From Tetradesmus obliquus (taxonomy: Eukaryota > Chlorophyta > Chlorophyceae > Sphaeropleales > Scenedesmaceae), in contig CP126203.1 in assembly GCA_030272155.1 (NCBI GenBank), positions 3,844,001 through 3,908,000 of the forward strand: DNA of 64,000 bases. Reading direction: 5' to 3'. The notes under the pieces are model-generated. The model was not told the origin of the DNA and ran no database searches. It saw only the letters and a program-made list of their open reading frames with translations. This document shows positions 24,241-36,064 of the stretch, in pieces (positions within the stretch are counted from its first letter, which is position 1; every line of letters starts with the position of its first letter). Made by a program: the position numbers and the translations under genes.

Positions 24241-25262
24241 TGCTGGCGGTGCAGTTGAACGGCGGAGTGTGACGGCCGTGGTGCTACAGGACAGGGGTGT
24301 GGCAGCAGGACTGCGTGCGCTGCAGCAACACTGCAGGGACGCGACTGACAAGGCAGATCAGGATATGGCAGATGTGGAGCGAGGAAGGAGGAGGCAGCAA
24401 GAGAGGTGCTGCCTGGTGCATGGCAGCAGCCTGCTGGCTGCCGCTAGCTGCCTGGTGCAGCAGCAGCAGGTGGTGCTGCCGGCGGCGCGATGGTTGCAGG
24501 AAAGGGGTGTGATGTGTGTTGTGCTGCAGGACAGGGGTGTGGCAGCACGGCTGCGCTGCAGAGCAGCAGCAGATACAGCAAATCAGGCAGATCAGCATGC
24601 GACAGGTGCACAGTAAAGAAGAAATATGCAGCAAGCGAGGTGCTGCCTGGTGCATGGCTGCAGCCTGCTGCCTGCCGGCTGGTGCAGCAGCAGCAGCAGC
24701 AGGTGCTGCTTCCGGCGGTGTGATCACAGGACAGGGTTTTTTTGGCACCACGGCGCTGTGCACTGCAGCAGCGGTGCAGGGGCAGTGATTCAGGCGAATC
24801 AGGCAGACCAGGGCTGGCAGATGCAGACTGAAGCCGGACAGCAATCGAGCTGCGGCCATGCAACAATTGCTTGCAGGACAGGAGGCACAGCACTTGAAGC
24901 TGTGCAAGCAGGGAAGCAGGATGTATATGAAGATCAGGAGATGAAAAGTAGGAGTGGTACATGAAAAGTAGGAGATGAAAAGTAGGAGTGGGCTCAGGCA
25001 GTGACAGGCGCTGCTTGCAGGATAGGGGTGTGGCAGCTTGGCTGTAAGCACTCCAGCAGCTCTTCAGGGAGGCAGCAGATCAGGCATGCCTGCCAGATCA
25101 GGATATGATAGATGCGGAGTGGCGTATGGGTTGATGCTGCAGATGGAGTGCCGTTAAGCGCATTGCTGCAAAATTTGTGCAACGTGCTTGTGCAGCTGTG
25201 CAAGCAGGGCAGCAGGATGTGCAAGGAGATTGGGAGATGTAAGCAGGGCAGCAGCACATGAC
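24132..25262 (+). repeat. Tandem copies of the 3' end of the AP2-gene last exon
   Basis: Units of roughly 200-250 bp repeat the C-terminal coding segment (VLQDRGVAARLRALQQ...) together with the region just past the stop (GGTGCTGCCTGGTGCATG). Recognisable starts near 24270, 24507, 24730 and 25010. Degeneration increases rightwards. They lie beyond the stop at 24131, so they are 3' untranslated or intergenic. Confidence 0.85.
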
Positions 25263-25374
25263 TCATGATGTGACTGCAAAGCAGGTCAGATGAACTGAGA
25301 CAGCACAGGGGGAGACCCTGTGTTGCCGGTCGTCAAGCTGCTTGGCTGCAAGCCTTGCATCGACAGCAGAAGAG

Positions 25375-25405
<31 letters not shown>

Positions 25406-28400
25406 GTGGGGCTGACATTGTGGATGCCTGGGCGTTGAGCAAGGGCGAGGCGTGCGCACCAGGCAGGACGTATGTGTTTCATGCGAGTTTTGTGTTGGGC
25501 AAGGTTGAAGAGATGACAGCTGTGCGCTGGTTTGAATCGTGACGGCAACAATGCTGTGCGGCAGACAGTGGTTTGGCGACAGCTGAGCTGCCACCTGCCT
25601 GCCATGTACATTATCGACGGCTGCTTGCTGTCTCTCACTCAGCAGAAGCCAGGTTCAAGACGTATAGGACAGCAGTTTTCCGATGAATTGTGTTTGCAGA
25701 ATGGTTTAGCCTTGAAGCCTTGACATGTCGATTAGTTTTCAAGGTGCGACTGCGGCAAGCGGCACACCACAGCACAGCACAGATGGTGCAGCTGCTGCAG
25801 CCTTTGAGCTCTGCGCATATTGTTGCAACTGCTTTCTCGGAGGCCAACTTACCTTGTGGGGCTTGCATGTCGGATGTGTATCGTTATGGGTTTATTGCCT
25901 CTCCTGCTGCTCAAAACCAGATGGCTTGTGAGCAGTGCAATGCAAGTCGTTGTATCGTGCTTTGAGTGGATTGTGCCATGTTTCGCAGCCTGTCAGGTTG
26001 CCTTGTGTCGTGCTCAGGATGTGGGTGGGCCATGTGTGTTTACAGATGCGCCTTTTGTTTGTGCTTCGAGTGGACTGTGCCTTGCATGCCTTTCAGGTTG
26101 CCTGGTGTTGTGCTCAGGATGTGGGTGGGCGCTTGTGTTGACAGATGCACCCTTTGCCTTAGGTTTTGCTTGCTAGCACAAGGCCAGCCGCCAATTGTGT
26201 ATGATTGCCTCAGGTGGATCTAGTGTGGCATGATGTCAGCTTGCCGTTTGTGTGGTGACATAACAGGTTGCCACGTGCTGTGTGCAGGGTGCGTGTTGCC
26301 TTCTGTGGCCCGTATGCAGAATAAACCAACGCAGGCTGGCGACGGCAGCGTTTCTTGAATCAGCATCACTATGTGCTTCATGCTAGTGCCTCATCCTTGT
26401 GTGCCTTTCAGGCTTTGCATGGAGCAGCCAATGCTCTTACTCAGTGTGCCCTTCAGGCTTACCCTGGAGCACTTGATGCTCTGTATGCCTTCGGCACTCC
26501 AGAAAATAACAGCATTTGGACGGTGTGTGTAATGGGCCTCCGGACATGTTGAAGGCATATCTTGCTGCCTTTGCTTTTGCCTTGCATGTCAATTGATGCC
26601 GGAGTGTGCATCGCTGCAAGTGACAGACTTGGTGCACATGTCAACACTATCATCATTGTCATGCCACTACATAAGTAGCAGTCACATCAGCTTAGTGGCT
26701 GAGTACACAGTGCTCTTTGATGCTCTGGACTTTGGCAGATTGACTTCTGGCCTCACTGTTAGGCCTGCCATGTGCATTTCTTGTCAGGTTCGACTTGCTT
26801 TGCTTGTTTGTGTGTTGCTCTAGTCTGTTTGAGAACAGCTCTGCTTGCTTCTTGTGGTCCCATCCATCTCTGCTATGCTGCTGGCAGCAGCAGCAGTTTG
26901 ATGAATTAGCTGTGTGCATGTTTCTTGCTAAAGCAGCTGCAGCTCGCCTGATGGGCACTTGGAACTGCAGGTCAGGGTTTGAATTGAAGGTTTCAGACCA
27001 ATTGCGTTTACTTTGCGTCTGTGCAGCTCTTTTGCATGCATGTCTACAAGTGTCTGCTGCAGTGCCGACGTTGCACTGTTGCTGAATAAGGGTCTTAGGC
27101 CCAGGCCTGGGCGCTGCTGTTGGACAACGACAAAGCCTCAGCTGCTTTTGTAACTGTGTGCCAAACTTCTCCATTGCTGTATATCGCTTTACAGTTGTGC
27201 TAGATCTCAGCATACTATGTGCAGTCCACCTTGTGGGATGCTTTGCACCTGCTGCCTGAGAGGCGTCAGACCTGCGTTCTCTGTCTGCCATGACAGCAGT
27301 AAACGCGGAGCACATCCGGTATTCACAAGCACACGGTCTGATTGTCACGCTCGTGTTCATCGCTTGCAAGCAGTCAGCATTGCTGGTTTGTAATCAGCAA
27401 GCCTGGTTCAGCAGCAGTCACTGCAAGCCTGGCGGCCTGGCTGAGCCAGCCATAGAGCAGCCACTGCAGTGCAGTGCAGTGCACTCACTGCAGTGGCTGG
27501 AAGGGCACACCCACATGTAAGGCCTGCCCAGTACAAGCGCATGGTCCGACTTCAGGTCTTCAAGCCATGAATGTCATGGTAGCCATGATGTGCAACTCCA
27601 AGGAGGGCTGATAAGAGCAGCACCAACCCCTTCACGCCACTATCCCCTCCAAGGCCGTTTGCAGGCTCGTGGGGGCGGCAGAGAACAATGATGTGATTGA
27701 GTGCTTAACCTGCATGACTTAATGCATTCAAAGCGTTCTCGCTGCACCGCGTCGGCTGAGCCAGGCTTGACTAATCGGACGACAAATCAAGAACCACAAC
27801 CTTAGAACACATCCGCAGGGCTGCCAACTACCACTACATGTAGCTCATCCGTGCTTGCACTCCTGTATACCTATGATATCGGCCATGCACTGTTATCTTC
27901 ACAAGGCTTCAATTCCCTCCAATTTTCCCCTCGCCCGCACCGCAGGTAACCTCTCTCCGCCAAGCTGTCCTGGAGCCCAATACAACATTACACACCAAAG
28001 GCCTCTCCATAACCCACCCTGCACTTTGCCCGGCCCGGGCTGTGGCGAAGCGACTGTGGCAGCACTGGCCCAAGAGCAGCATTACATTTGCAGCCCATCG
28101 CGTGCCTGCTTTGTGCAAGGTGAGAGTGGCGCTGTTTGTCGTCCCTGAGATTGTGTTGTGTCATCCATGATGGAAACAGCCCTATGTGGCAGCATATGGG
28201 TGTGTTGCTGCTGGCACAATACTCCCTGCTGCTGTGAAGGAAGCGTGGCACACCAGCCCCTCCTGAGCAGCAGCTTGTGTAGCACATGCCCATGGAACTG
28301 TGTCTGATTGCAGGGGCGAGACCTGTGCAGTCTATCTCAACTTACCAGCTGCTAATGCAGCTTGTAAGACAGTTGGATAAGCACTTGCAACAACACCAAG

Positions 28401-29556
28401 GCGTGGCATCAGCCCTTCCAAGGCGACCACACATATGCCCGGCCAGCACTGCTCCGTCTCCAGTGTGCTGTAGGCTATGTTTAGGTGTGTCGATGCTGCT
28501 CTGTGGAGTGCATGCTGGCTGCTCGTGGTGCCGTGAACGTCGCTATCGGCCCCGCGCCCCACAGGATTGGCTGAAAGAACAGGAGAAGGGCTGAAGCAAT
28601 GTGCTACCAGCTGTGCAGCAACAGTCCAAGTGCTTGCCTCAGAATACTTGTATTTGCTGAAGCGTACTTATGGTGGCTTTGAAGGTGTAGCAGCAGCCCC
28701 AGAGAGAGTGGGACCCGAGCAGGGGTCCCGGCTGCATGCAGCAACTGCGCAGTTACAACAGTACTGGACTAGGGTTTGTGGGGTTTACCGCAGGTGAGCA
28801 CAGCCTATGCATAAGCTTGAAAGCCTCATATTTATTGTGTTCAATTTCGTCTTGCGCGCCGCTGAAGCCAACAACCATTGTCGCGCTAATGTTGCGTTCG
28901 CCAGCTGTACGATTGCTGCTGTCAGGATACTGCAACATCAGCTAAAAAAAAAGCTTCGCTTAAATACTGTCAACGTTTAGTTTGGCTTTTAGGTGCCTCG
29001 TGGGCCTTGCAGCAGCTGCAAGTACCAGAGCCAGCTGACTCGAGACTTCACCTATAGTACTTCGCCTCGCCTTTGTTTCAGCATACCAACCACCACCCAA
29101 GGCAAGTTTTCGATGACTTATTGTTCTTAACTATCTTAAACTTGACATATAAGAGCAGCTGGCGAGTGATACGCGCAGCTGCACAGCTGCAGCGCTGGCA
29201 GCTTGCGGCACCCTGCCTGCTTACAACAGCTGTTGTAGTAGTAGTCTAACTAGCTCATGCCGCAGTCATCCTCACGTCTAAGGCGTTACCAGGCCACAGC
29301 GTGATGCATGTGCTACTCTAAACACACTCCTGTGTGTGCTACTGTACTTACCAAGTCAGCAGCCAGCGCAGCTACAGTCCCTCAATTGAGGACTTGCAAG
29401 TCCAAGTCACACAGCGTCTGAAGACACTCCACTGGGCTGCACTACCAGGCAGGGTGGTCTTGGTCATTCGTGTGGGCACTCGATGCCTTGTCACCTAATG
29501 TGGTTGTATGCTGCATGTGCAGGCGTGGTCAGGCAGCCGGCAGCAATTGCGCAAGC
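25263..29556. other. About 4.3 kb with no recognised gene
   Basis: Only short, unconvincing open frames. Noted inside it: an (AGC)n run at 25377-25401; a tandem duplication of about 110 bp at 25970-26160 (both halves contain GTGCTCAGGATGTGGGTGGGC); and a 14-bp perfect inverted repeat at 27458-27499. A minus-strand open frame at 26692-27369 lacks any recognisable domain. Confidence 0.6.
27458..27499. repeat. Perfect 14-bp inverted repeat with 14-nt loop
   Basis: Left arm CAGCCACTGCAGTG at 27458-27471, right arm CACTGCAGTGGCTG at 27486-27499. The loop is itself CAGTG repeats. Intergenic; function unknown. Confidence 0.9.
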
Positions 29557-29916
29557 ATGCCGGGCAGCAGTACCAGCAGGCCTGAGCCTGAGCTCCTGAT
29601 TGACCGCGAGGGTGACCTTGAGGTCAGCAATGTTCATGGCTCCAGCGCAGATGGCGGCAACTGGAAGGCCAAGTGGGAGAAGGCAGCTGGCCGCCGCCAG
29701 TGGCCCAGCAAATGCCAGATCTACAGCTGCGGCAACTCAGCACAACTCGGGGGCCATATGTATGTGAAGGGCCTCAGGCGCCAGTTCATCCTGCCCATCT
29801 GTCACGGGTGCAACAAAGACCCTAGGTTTCAATATGGAAAAGGCTGGGCGCACGTCAAGTTGAATGCGGCTCTGATGGAATGCCGCACCCACCCCAACAC
29901 ACGCGAGTACTACTAA
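29557..29916 (+). CDS. Small protein with a Cys/His zinc-ribbon-like core
   Basis: 119 residues if the Met at 29557 is used. The frame stays open upstream to a possible acceptor near 29520, so an upstream exon is possible. The core has W-K-x-K-W-E-K-A, then CQIYSCG, then GGHMYVKG, then ILPICHGCNKDP. This C-x4-C ... H ... C-x2-C-N arrangement occurs in small bacterial and algal proteins of unknown function and suggests one bound zinc (inference). It ends EYY. I do not recognise a named family. It stands alone in a gene-poor stretch, convergent with the F-box gene. Confidence 0.6.
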   Translation: MPGSSTSRPEPELLIDREGDLEVSNVHGSSADGGNWKAKWEKAAGRRQWPSKCQIYSCGNSAQLGGHMYVKGLRRQFILPICHGCNKDPRFQYGKGWAHVKLNAALMECRTHPNTREYY

Positions 29917-30771
29917 GTGTGCAGATGGACAGTACATTGGTACCACCACCTATCGGTGGCGTGGAGCAACAAACACATGCTGCTTGATACGCGTCACCAA
30001 CAATCCTGTGCGCGCCCCAAGTTAGTGTACATGGGGCGATAAGAGTGGCCATGGCGTGGGCACGTGTGGAAAGCACTGTTTTGCCAGATCGTTCAGCTGG
30101 TAGCACGGGAAGCGTTTGACAACTTTCTGGCCATGCGTTGCATGAACAGGTGGCCTGCTGCCACAGGCTGTCTTGCCAGTATCTGATGTGTACGCATCAG
30201 TGTGCGTGTGTATAGTTGTCATCAACGGGGCGGTGACAGGAGGCAGCACAGAAAGCTGTGGGCAATGCGCACACACTCTGCATCCATGCTGTCAGCCAAG
30301 CCGTGTACGGCTACGTAGCAATGACGTTATCGGCCCGGTGTTATGTTGTACTGGGAAACACACGTTGCCTGAGGTTCACTCAGCCAGCTATGTCTGCTCA
30401 TGCATTGGACCTTGCCTTAGAAGCTGCTGCCCGACTATCTGGCTACTGATCTGCGACACCATGCTATCTGTTGGTGTGGTTTGCAATTAGAGCAAGCTGT
30501 CGGTGAGGTGGGGTGCCGCTGAGCACCGGTGCGGTACCGCAGTAAGATGTTTCTGGATGAAACACGAGAGCTTGGCGTGCAAGAGTGTGCATCGTGTTCT
30601 ATGGTGTTCACTCTCTTTTCTCTGGTCTCAGACCATGTGTTCAACCCGTTGCGGCTCATATCATCAATATGGTGCCACATGTAACTGTCCTCTCTCATTA
30701 CCACAAGGCGCACCAGCAGTTGCCCTAAGTTCCGCATGATGCATGCTGTCAGCTGCTGTGTTTCACGCCAC
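29917..30771. other. Convergent intergenic region
   Basis: Between the stops of the small Cys/His gene and the F-box gene. Holds the second copy of the dispersed repeat (30475-30710) and otherwise nothing recognised. Confidence 0.55.
30475..30710 (-). repeat. Dispersed repeat, copy 2 (inverted relative to copy 1)
   Basis: Reverse complement of the sequence at 19371-19625, with scattered mismatches and small indels. Lies just beyond the 3' end of the F-box gene. Confidence 0.85.
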
Positions 30772-31105
30772 TCAGGCCTGCCAAACCACACTGTGCACTG
30801 CAGCCCTTGACCCAGGCACATCTCGCACCCTTGCTGCAGCAGCGGCTTCCCAGCGCCGGGCAAACCCAGCATCTGCAATGCCTTTGCAACCAACCACCTC
30901 CAGCACTGTAAGCTGCGGCAGCTGCTCAACTAGGCCCATCAATGCTGCTTCACCGCAAATGCCATCACATGCAATGAGCTGCAGCTCTTGCAGATGCCGC
31001 AGCCTGCCGACACCTGAGACAATGACGTCATTTGTCATCCCTCTGCACCTCTCGACCTTCAGGTGCCTCAACCGCCTGCCACTACCACTACCACTACCAC
31101 TACCA

Positions 31106-31136
<31 letters not shown>

Positions 31137-34100
31137 ATGTGCTGATTGGCTGCAGGCTGTCGCCCAGCCCCTGCAGCAGCACCATCAAATGACTGGCAGG
31201 AAGGCTCACATCAACTAGCTCCAGCTTCTGCAGCTGCTGCAGCCCCGCTGCCAACACGCTACAGCCCTGCAACCCCATGCTGCTACAGCCTGACAGCTGC
31301 AGCACTTGTAGCTGCTGTGCCGTGCTGGCTAGCACAGCAGCCACCTCATTGCCTAGTGGCCCCAGGCCGTCTAGCTGCAGCTGCTGTAGCTGCGGGCAGC
31401 TTTGCAGCAGCTTAGCCAAGTTGGCCACTGAGCAGCCGCCAGTGATACTAACATGTGCAAGCGGCGGCCAGCCGCTGCTGCTGCTGCTGCTGCTGCTGCC
31501 ATCACGAATCCCTTCTGCTGGCACAATATTGCTGGCAGGGCTGCTGCGGCTTTCCTGTTGCTCCTGCAGCAGCTGCTGCTGCTGCAGCTCATTGCTCAGC
31601 CTCAAGCCCTGCCCCAGGTTGTGATAATTACCTCCCATAAACCCTTCTGCATCTCCCAAAGAGGGTTCTGGCATGCCCCGCAGGTCAAACTCTGCATGCA
31701 GCTGAGTCAGCTGGGGGCAGCCACCTCCCAGCAGCAGCATCTCAGCGGGGCCCAGCTGTAGGCCTGTGTGCGCCAGCTGCAGCACTGACAGCTGTGGAAG
31801 GTGCGCTAGATGTGGCACGCATGCGGAGGTCAGGTGCCTGCACGCAGCAGCAGAACCGCAGCAGCGGCAGCATTCAGCAACAGAAGAGTGACTGTCTTTG
31901 CACATGAAGGGTTTGTGCGTTGCTCAAAGCAAAGGATGTGCATCATGTGACATTGCAGTTCATTGCTGCACAGGGCCCAATGATTTCTGCGCAAGCACAA
32001 GCTCAGGCTAGCAGTATGCTGTGTTGCTGATGAAGATCATCCATATGTTCCTTATGCTGCGCGCGCTCTCACCTGCTGCAGTGCAGGTCGACGTGTGTGA
32101 GGCTGGTCAGCGCAGTCAATGCTGCAATGTCAGCATCACAAACGTCAGCAAACACCAGCTGCAGCTCCTGCAGCCCACAGCCCTGCACACAACAGCAAAA
32201 GAGAACAATTTACCATTTTATGAGGTGAATCAGCAAAATCCACATTATGTTGGGGAGCAAGTGGAGGTGTGACTGTCAGAGCTGCATGCAACTGGAAGCA
32301 CATCACCACAAGCACAGCACCACATCTGCAGCACCGCATGTATTGCTAGAATGTTGAACATAAATTTTGCAAATACATCCCACTGTACATCACAAGAGTG
32401 TCTCACCTGTAGCAGCTGCAGCGCTGAACCCCAGCCCCTTGCAGGACTGATCGCAGCCAGGTGCAGCACAGCCAGCTGCCTTAACCCAGCCAGTGGGGCC
32501 AATGCACCCGCAAGTGGAGGCGTCACTGTCAGTGCTAGCTGGCTCAGCCGGTTCAGCTGTGCCAGGGGTGCAGTTGCAATGGCTGTGGTTGCTGTCAGCC
32601 GGAGGCTTTGGAGGCTGCTGAGCTTGCCCACAACTTCCACAAGAGAATCTGGCAAACGGCCGGCTCTGAGCTCAAGCCTGGTCAAGTGCTGCTGATGCTG
32701 CAGCTGCACTGTGCACGTGTTGTGCTTGTGCTGTAGCACATCTGATGGCGGTGGTGGTGATGGCCCTGCTGGAGCTTGTGTGTTGCTGGAGCTGCTGCGC
32801 CTGTTTGCTGCCACTGCCGCCACTGCTGCCAGTGCTGAGGTGATGTCCAGGCCAGGGGTGCGCCTGTCTGCTGGGCCCTCATAGCTCAAGCTACTCAGCT
32901 GAGGCAGCTGCAGCATGAAACATAATGCAGGCAGCCAAACGCACATACATATGTAAGATGGTGCATGGCACTACGTGTCCCTGCAGGCTGAGTTGCAATT
33001 ATTGCAACAGCTTGCCCATGACAGCCAGGCACATGTACTGGTGGAACACACCTAGCAGCTGTCGCTCGAAGTGCTTGCAACCTATACCAAGCGAGCTGTT
33101 TGATGCCACCAAGAGCTCTGGCCCTTGCGCACCTGCTGCAGCAGCCCTGGCAGCTGCTGCTCCAGAGCTTGGCTGGCAGCAGCAGCGCCTGCAGCAGCAC
33201 CCGCTGCGTTGATGATGCCAATGTGGCTCAGCAGAGGGAAGCTGCGCGGCACCTGCGGCACACAGTGCGACACAAAGGTGGTCAGACAGCGCAGCTGAGC
33301 AGCATTGCAGCGTAGTGAAGACATACGCACTTGCAAAGAGGTTTGTTCCAACTGCTGCAGTAAGGGGCTTCTGCATATGTGCATGCTTGTGGTTCAGCAC
33401 GGTGTGTTGAGTGAAGCAGCCGTGTTACTGTGCTGCCCAAACAGGCTGCCAAGCAGGCTGCGGTACGTTGTTAGCACCTTACATGCCACGCGCAGCAAGT
33501 GTCATCTGTGCATGCGTGTGTGCCAGCAAAGTGTCTGGGACAGTGCAGCCGTGTTACTGTTCTACAATCAACTTCAAAGCAGGCTGTGGTAGGGCGTTAG
33601 TGTCACCATACCTGATGTGCGGCAGCAAGCGTCATGTCGCAGGATGCATCCAGCACACAGGAGTGGGTGGCTGCGTTGACCAGCTGCCTGCACAGCCTGC
33701 AGGACAGTCACAAATAGTGCAACACCAAATGTTTGAGGAGCAGGGACAGCTGCCGCATCAGCAGAAGCAGCAGCGGCAGCACGGCTGGCAGCGCCAGCAC
33801 GGTTTCATACTGCAGCTGGCACGTCAAAACAAGCTCAAAGTCATGCCGTACAACAGTTCACCTGCTGGCCTGTCTCATGCACAGTGATCTGGTGTGTGTG
33901 TCTACTACTACTGTTACCAACTACCACAGCTGGCTGAGCTAGCACAATGCTACAATTGCTGCTTGGCTAACGCTCACCTGCTGGCCTGCCTCATGCGGTG
34001 CTTGTCCTGCAGGGACAGGAAGCGCGCCACGCCTCGCGCAAACAGGTCCTGAGGCAGCTGCAGCAGCAGCTGCGCACTGGCAGCATCACAGGCGGCCAAG

Positions 34101-34219
34101 CTGCAGCTGTTGGAGGCGCTGCTGCTGCACATGCTGCTGCTGGTACTGTTGTTGACTAATGCCGATGCAGGAGCATTGCCAACTTGACAGGCAGCCATGT
34201 GCACAACGCTTGCCACCAC
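30772..34219 (-). CDS. F-box/leucine-rich-repeat protein
   Basis: Likely substrate receptor of an SCF ubiquitin ligase. Inferred exons (complement): 33978-34219, 33612-33696, 33133-33354, 32407-32907, 32073-32182, 30772-31837; 2,226 nt, 741 residues, phases consistent. Exon 1 into 2 encodes an F-box-like motif (LPQDLFARGVARFL, SLQDKHRMRQASRRLCRQLV). Exons 3-6 carry leucine-rich repeats of the Cys-containing AMN1/GRR1 kind (LQVLQLSGCSSM; RHLKVERCRGMTND; LQELQLIACDGICGEAAL; LTVLEVVGCKGIADAGF) and plainer repeats (LSSLQSLRLTATTAIATAPL). Ser/Gly and Gln inserts interrupt the repeat region. Intron 2 holds a tandem duplication (about 33415-33605). A copy of the exon 1 end with its donor lies at 33855-33882. 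The target substrate cannot be told. Confidence 0.82.
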
Positions 34220-35012
34220 CTGCCGCTGCAGAAGAGTGGCTTTGCAGGAAAGCTTGCAGTATGCACCGCTACTTGTCTGTGTTCAAGCTGTCTGCGCGGT
34301 GAGATCCCTGCAGTGGTAGGGGAGCAAGTTGCGGATGAAGGCAGAACAGCAATGAGCGTTGTTCAACACCGCACATCAGAGATTGCATTGCCTTCGTCTC
34401 TCTCAGCCGCCCAATGCAGCCACATATAACATCATTTGGCAGATCAGGATAGTTTGATTGCCTTGCAGCAAGCACTGGTTGTGGAATAGTGGTCTCCACA
34501 CACTGCTCATTGAGCATCAGCCACACAGCGCACATGAGGAGCAGTTGCAAACAGTCCAGGTTGATGTCGCACCGTGCAAAGCCTGCAAGACCGTGTAAAA
34601 CCCAGCTGTAAAGCTTTTTTTGTGGCCACGGTATCAGCAAGCAGGCTGGACAATGCGACAGCAAGAAACCCTTGTGCAAGTGACGGACAGGCGATGTTGC
34701 GCAGACGTGAACGGCTGAATTCAATGCTGCCTGGTTATGTCACATACGCATAGTTATTTGTTCTTTGAACAGCACAGAGTTAGATGCAGGCAGCTGCACG
34801 CTACGTGTGTCAAATTGTCACAGCCAATGACACCACCTGATACAGTAGAAGTGGAGCTGCCACACGCATGCTTTCAATCCAAAAGTCTACAAAAGAAGCA
34901 ACTTGGAGCCTGACACCGTTTGAGAGCTGTTCAATAGCGCATAACTCGCCCACCAATTGATCTTGCCACAGGCGTAGCACATCTTCTGCCACTTGATCAA
35001 AATATAATCGCA
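34220..35012. promoter_or_regulatory. Divergent intergenic region between the F-box gene and TIM13
   Basis: About 790 bp between two outward-facing starts, so both promoters should lie here. No gene or clear TATA box seen. Confidence 0.45.
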
Positions 35013-36064
35013 ATGGATTACTCTGCTGGAGCGTCTCATGCAGGCGGCAAGCCAGACGAGGGCCGCGTGATGGAGGAGGTGAGCAGTGTGGCACTTCTTG
35101 CTGGCAGCTCAGCACACCAGGTGCAGCAGCAGTGTAATGGAGAGCGTATGTTGCGTGAGAGCAGCGCAAAATGATTCAACTGTTGATGTTTTGTCTTCAG
35201 GTGCAAGCAACACTCCGCATGCAGTACATCCAGGAGTTTTATCAGGTGGGCAGCAGCACCCAGCAGCAGCATGCATGCGTCCTGCACTGGCATTGCTGTG
35301 CAACTGCTGCAGTCCTGCCAGTAACCGGAGTATTCTACTTTGCATCAGTGAAGGATGTTTGCAGTGCTGCACGAGGTGTTGCTGCTGCATGAAGGTGCTG
35401 CAAACCAAGCTCTCCATGATTTCTGCAGCATGTTGCTCTATGTCTTGCAACATCGATGTCTGGTATTGGTGCAACCTGCACGTTTGTATCATACCATAAT
35501 GTTTGATGTCATTTTTGCTGGCTGTTCTTGCAGACCGTGCGGGACCACTGCTTCAAGCTGTGCATCTCCAGCCCCGGCAGCAGCCTCAGCAGCAGCGAGC
35601 AGAAGTGCCTCGGGCGCTGCATGGACAGATACCAGGACGTGAGCGGCGGCCAGCTGCATTGCGCATGAAACAGCAGCATGTTGAGTTTAGCATTGAGGCG
35701 ATGGGCAATTGCTGCACATATCAATCACCTCTGCATTTCCACGGGCAAGCGCGGGGGTGGCAGCAGCATCTGTGGCATGCACAGCAGCACCGACCATTCT
35801 TTCGGTTTTCTGCAGCAGGTTTTGTAGGCCAGGAACTCTCAGGGTTGTTTGCAGCTCCAGCACCTTGGGCGAGTCTGCTGCATAGCAGCATCTGTCGTGG
35901 CCCATGCAGGTTGCGTTGTCTCTCAACTGCTTTCTGCTGCTGATCTTCACACTGGTGCTGAATGTTTGCTGGGTGCTGTCTCCTGCCTGCTGCTGCTGCT
36001 GCCGCTGCTGCAGGCGACTGGTGTGGTGACCAAGGCAGTGCTAGGCATGCAGGGCATGCAGTGA
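35013..36064 (+). CDS. TIM13: Small TIM chaperone, TIM13 type
   Basis: Intermembrane-space chaperone that, with TIM8, escorts hydrophobic precursors to the TIM22/SAM machinery. Four exons: 35013-35078, 35201-35245, 35534-35638, 36014-36064; 88 residues, all joins in phase 0. The twin motif is intact: CFKLC, 14 residues, CLGRC. Flanking residues follow the TIM13 pattern of plants and animals: RVMEEVQ at the start of the helix, PGSSLSSSEQKC between the cysteines, MDRYQDATGVV after them. The length is usual for the family. The first exon starts at the upstream in-frame Met (35013), which gives an N-terminus of plant TIM13 length; a second Met lies at 35070. The short exons mean that no single open frame shows the gene. 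Confidence 0.93.

Noticed and set aside
24132-25262. Additional small genes downstream of the AP2 stop
   Set aside because: The apparent frames are repeated copies of the AP2 C-terminal coding segment, decaying with distance.
26692-27369. Minus-strand frame of 225 codons as a gene
   Set aside because: No recognisable domain, no hydrophobic core pattern, and composition like the flanking non-coding sequence.
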